A stretch of 64,000 nt of DNA from Candidatus Chlamydia sanziniae (GTDB lineage: Bacteria > Chlamydiota > Chlamydiia > Chlamydiales > Chlamydiaceae): positions 682,001 to 746,000 of the forward strand of contig NZ_CP014639.1 in the NCBI RefSeq assembly GCF_001653975.1, written 5' to 3'. Below the pieces are notes generated by a model. That model saw only the letters and a list, made by a program, of their open reading frames with translations, was not told the DNA's origin and searched no databases. Numbering within the stretch: the first letter of the stretch is position 1; each line of letters starts with the position of its first letter. Shown piece by piece: positions 63,906 through 64,000 of this stretch. A program made the position numbers and the translations under genes.

Positions 63906-64000
63906 TTTGTTTCGTGTAATTTACATCCTCACGAGCATTTTCTTATTATCAACAATAAAGAAGGAGTATGTCTAAAAAACACAAATGTTAGTTCTAGATT

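Noticed and set aside
63968..63994. Short frame MSKKHKC after an AAGGAG site at the right edge
   Set aside because: Only seven codons before a stop, so not a gene as it stands; it might be a leader peptide or a decayed gene start, but the window ends.
1..64000. CRISPR arrays, insertion sequences, prophage or transposase genes
   Set aside because: None seen. The only tyrosine recombinase is XerD in its normal place, and no direct-repeat arrays with spacers are present.

Overview
This 64 kb window is chromosomal DNA of a member of the Chlamydiaceae. The evidence is direct: an intact CPAF protease gene, the late gene ltuA, a type III translocon cluster (scc3-copB2-copD2), a run of three related Q/N/S-rich secreted-type proteins next to a bilobed-hydrophobic inclusion-membrane-type protein, the aaxABC arginine/agmatine module, a fused aroDE, and a low-GC, gene-dense layout with many 1-50 bp overlaps. 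The gene order matches what I recall of C. trachomatis CT834-CT864 joined to CT378-CT361. The bioBFDA operon and an aromatic amino acid hydroxylase gene point to the former Chlamydophila side of the family (C. pneumoniae, C. felis, C. pecorum and relatives) rather than C. trachomatis. I do not assign a species. References to CT numbers are from memory, not from a search.

Layout. 1-1960: infC (3' end), rpmI, rplT, pheS and tRNA-Ser(TGA). 2161-10376: a chlamydia-specific protein, the LptG/LptF-like permeases, tilS and ftsH. 10451-13778: pnp, rpsO, tadA and a small gene. 13781-17878: secreted/inclusion-protein region (rhomboid-like membrane protein, three DUF720-type proteins, a CT850-like coiled-coil protein). 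17832-27055: housekeeping and transport (map, two MarC proteins, an adenylate-kinase-like protein, a fused ABC permease/binding protein, fumC, a SulP transporter, an NhaD antiporter). 27169-35819: virulence region (CPAF, then ispH and a methyltransferase-like gene, then the second type III translocon with its chaperone and a fourth related protein). 36017-41616: tRNA-Leu(TAG), a Tyr-rich exported protein, xerD, pgi, ltuA, mdh and a membrane protein. 41606-47123: a DadA-like oxidase, aaxC, aaxB, aaxA and a HAD phosphatase. 47172-52619: the shikimate operon aroA-K-C-B-DE, read leftward. 52691-57325: the biotin operon bioB-F-D-A plus a ferritin-like di-iron gene, read leftward. 58095-59596: aromatic amino acid hydroxylase coupled to a queuosine-precursor-type transporter. 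59796-63905: dapB, asd, lysC and dapA for lysine/meso-diaminopimelate.

How they work together. The shikimate, biotin and diaminopimelate blocks give a large biosynthetic stretch for an otherwise host-dependent organism. The aax module imports arginine through a porin and antiporter and decarboxylates it. CPAF and the translocon proteins act on the host. The least explained items are the di-iron ferritin-like gene that ends the biotin operon (which carries no recognisable pimeloyl-thioester gene), a short S-P-x-x-L-F motif shared by all three proteins encoded around the Scc3 chaperone, an in-frame 12-bp tandem repeat in the CPAF tail, and a 769-bp gap upstream of bioB that holds a strong bidirectional terminator and a second perfect inverted repeat.
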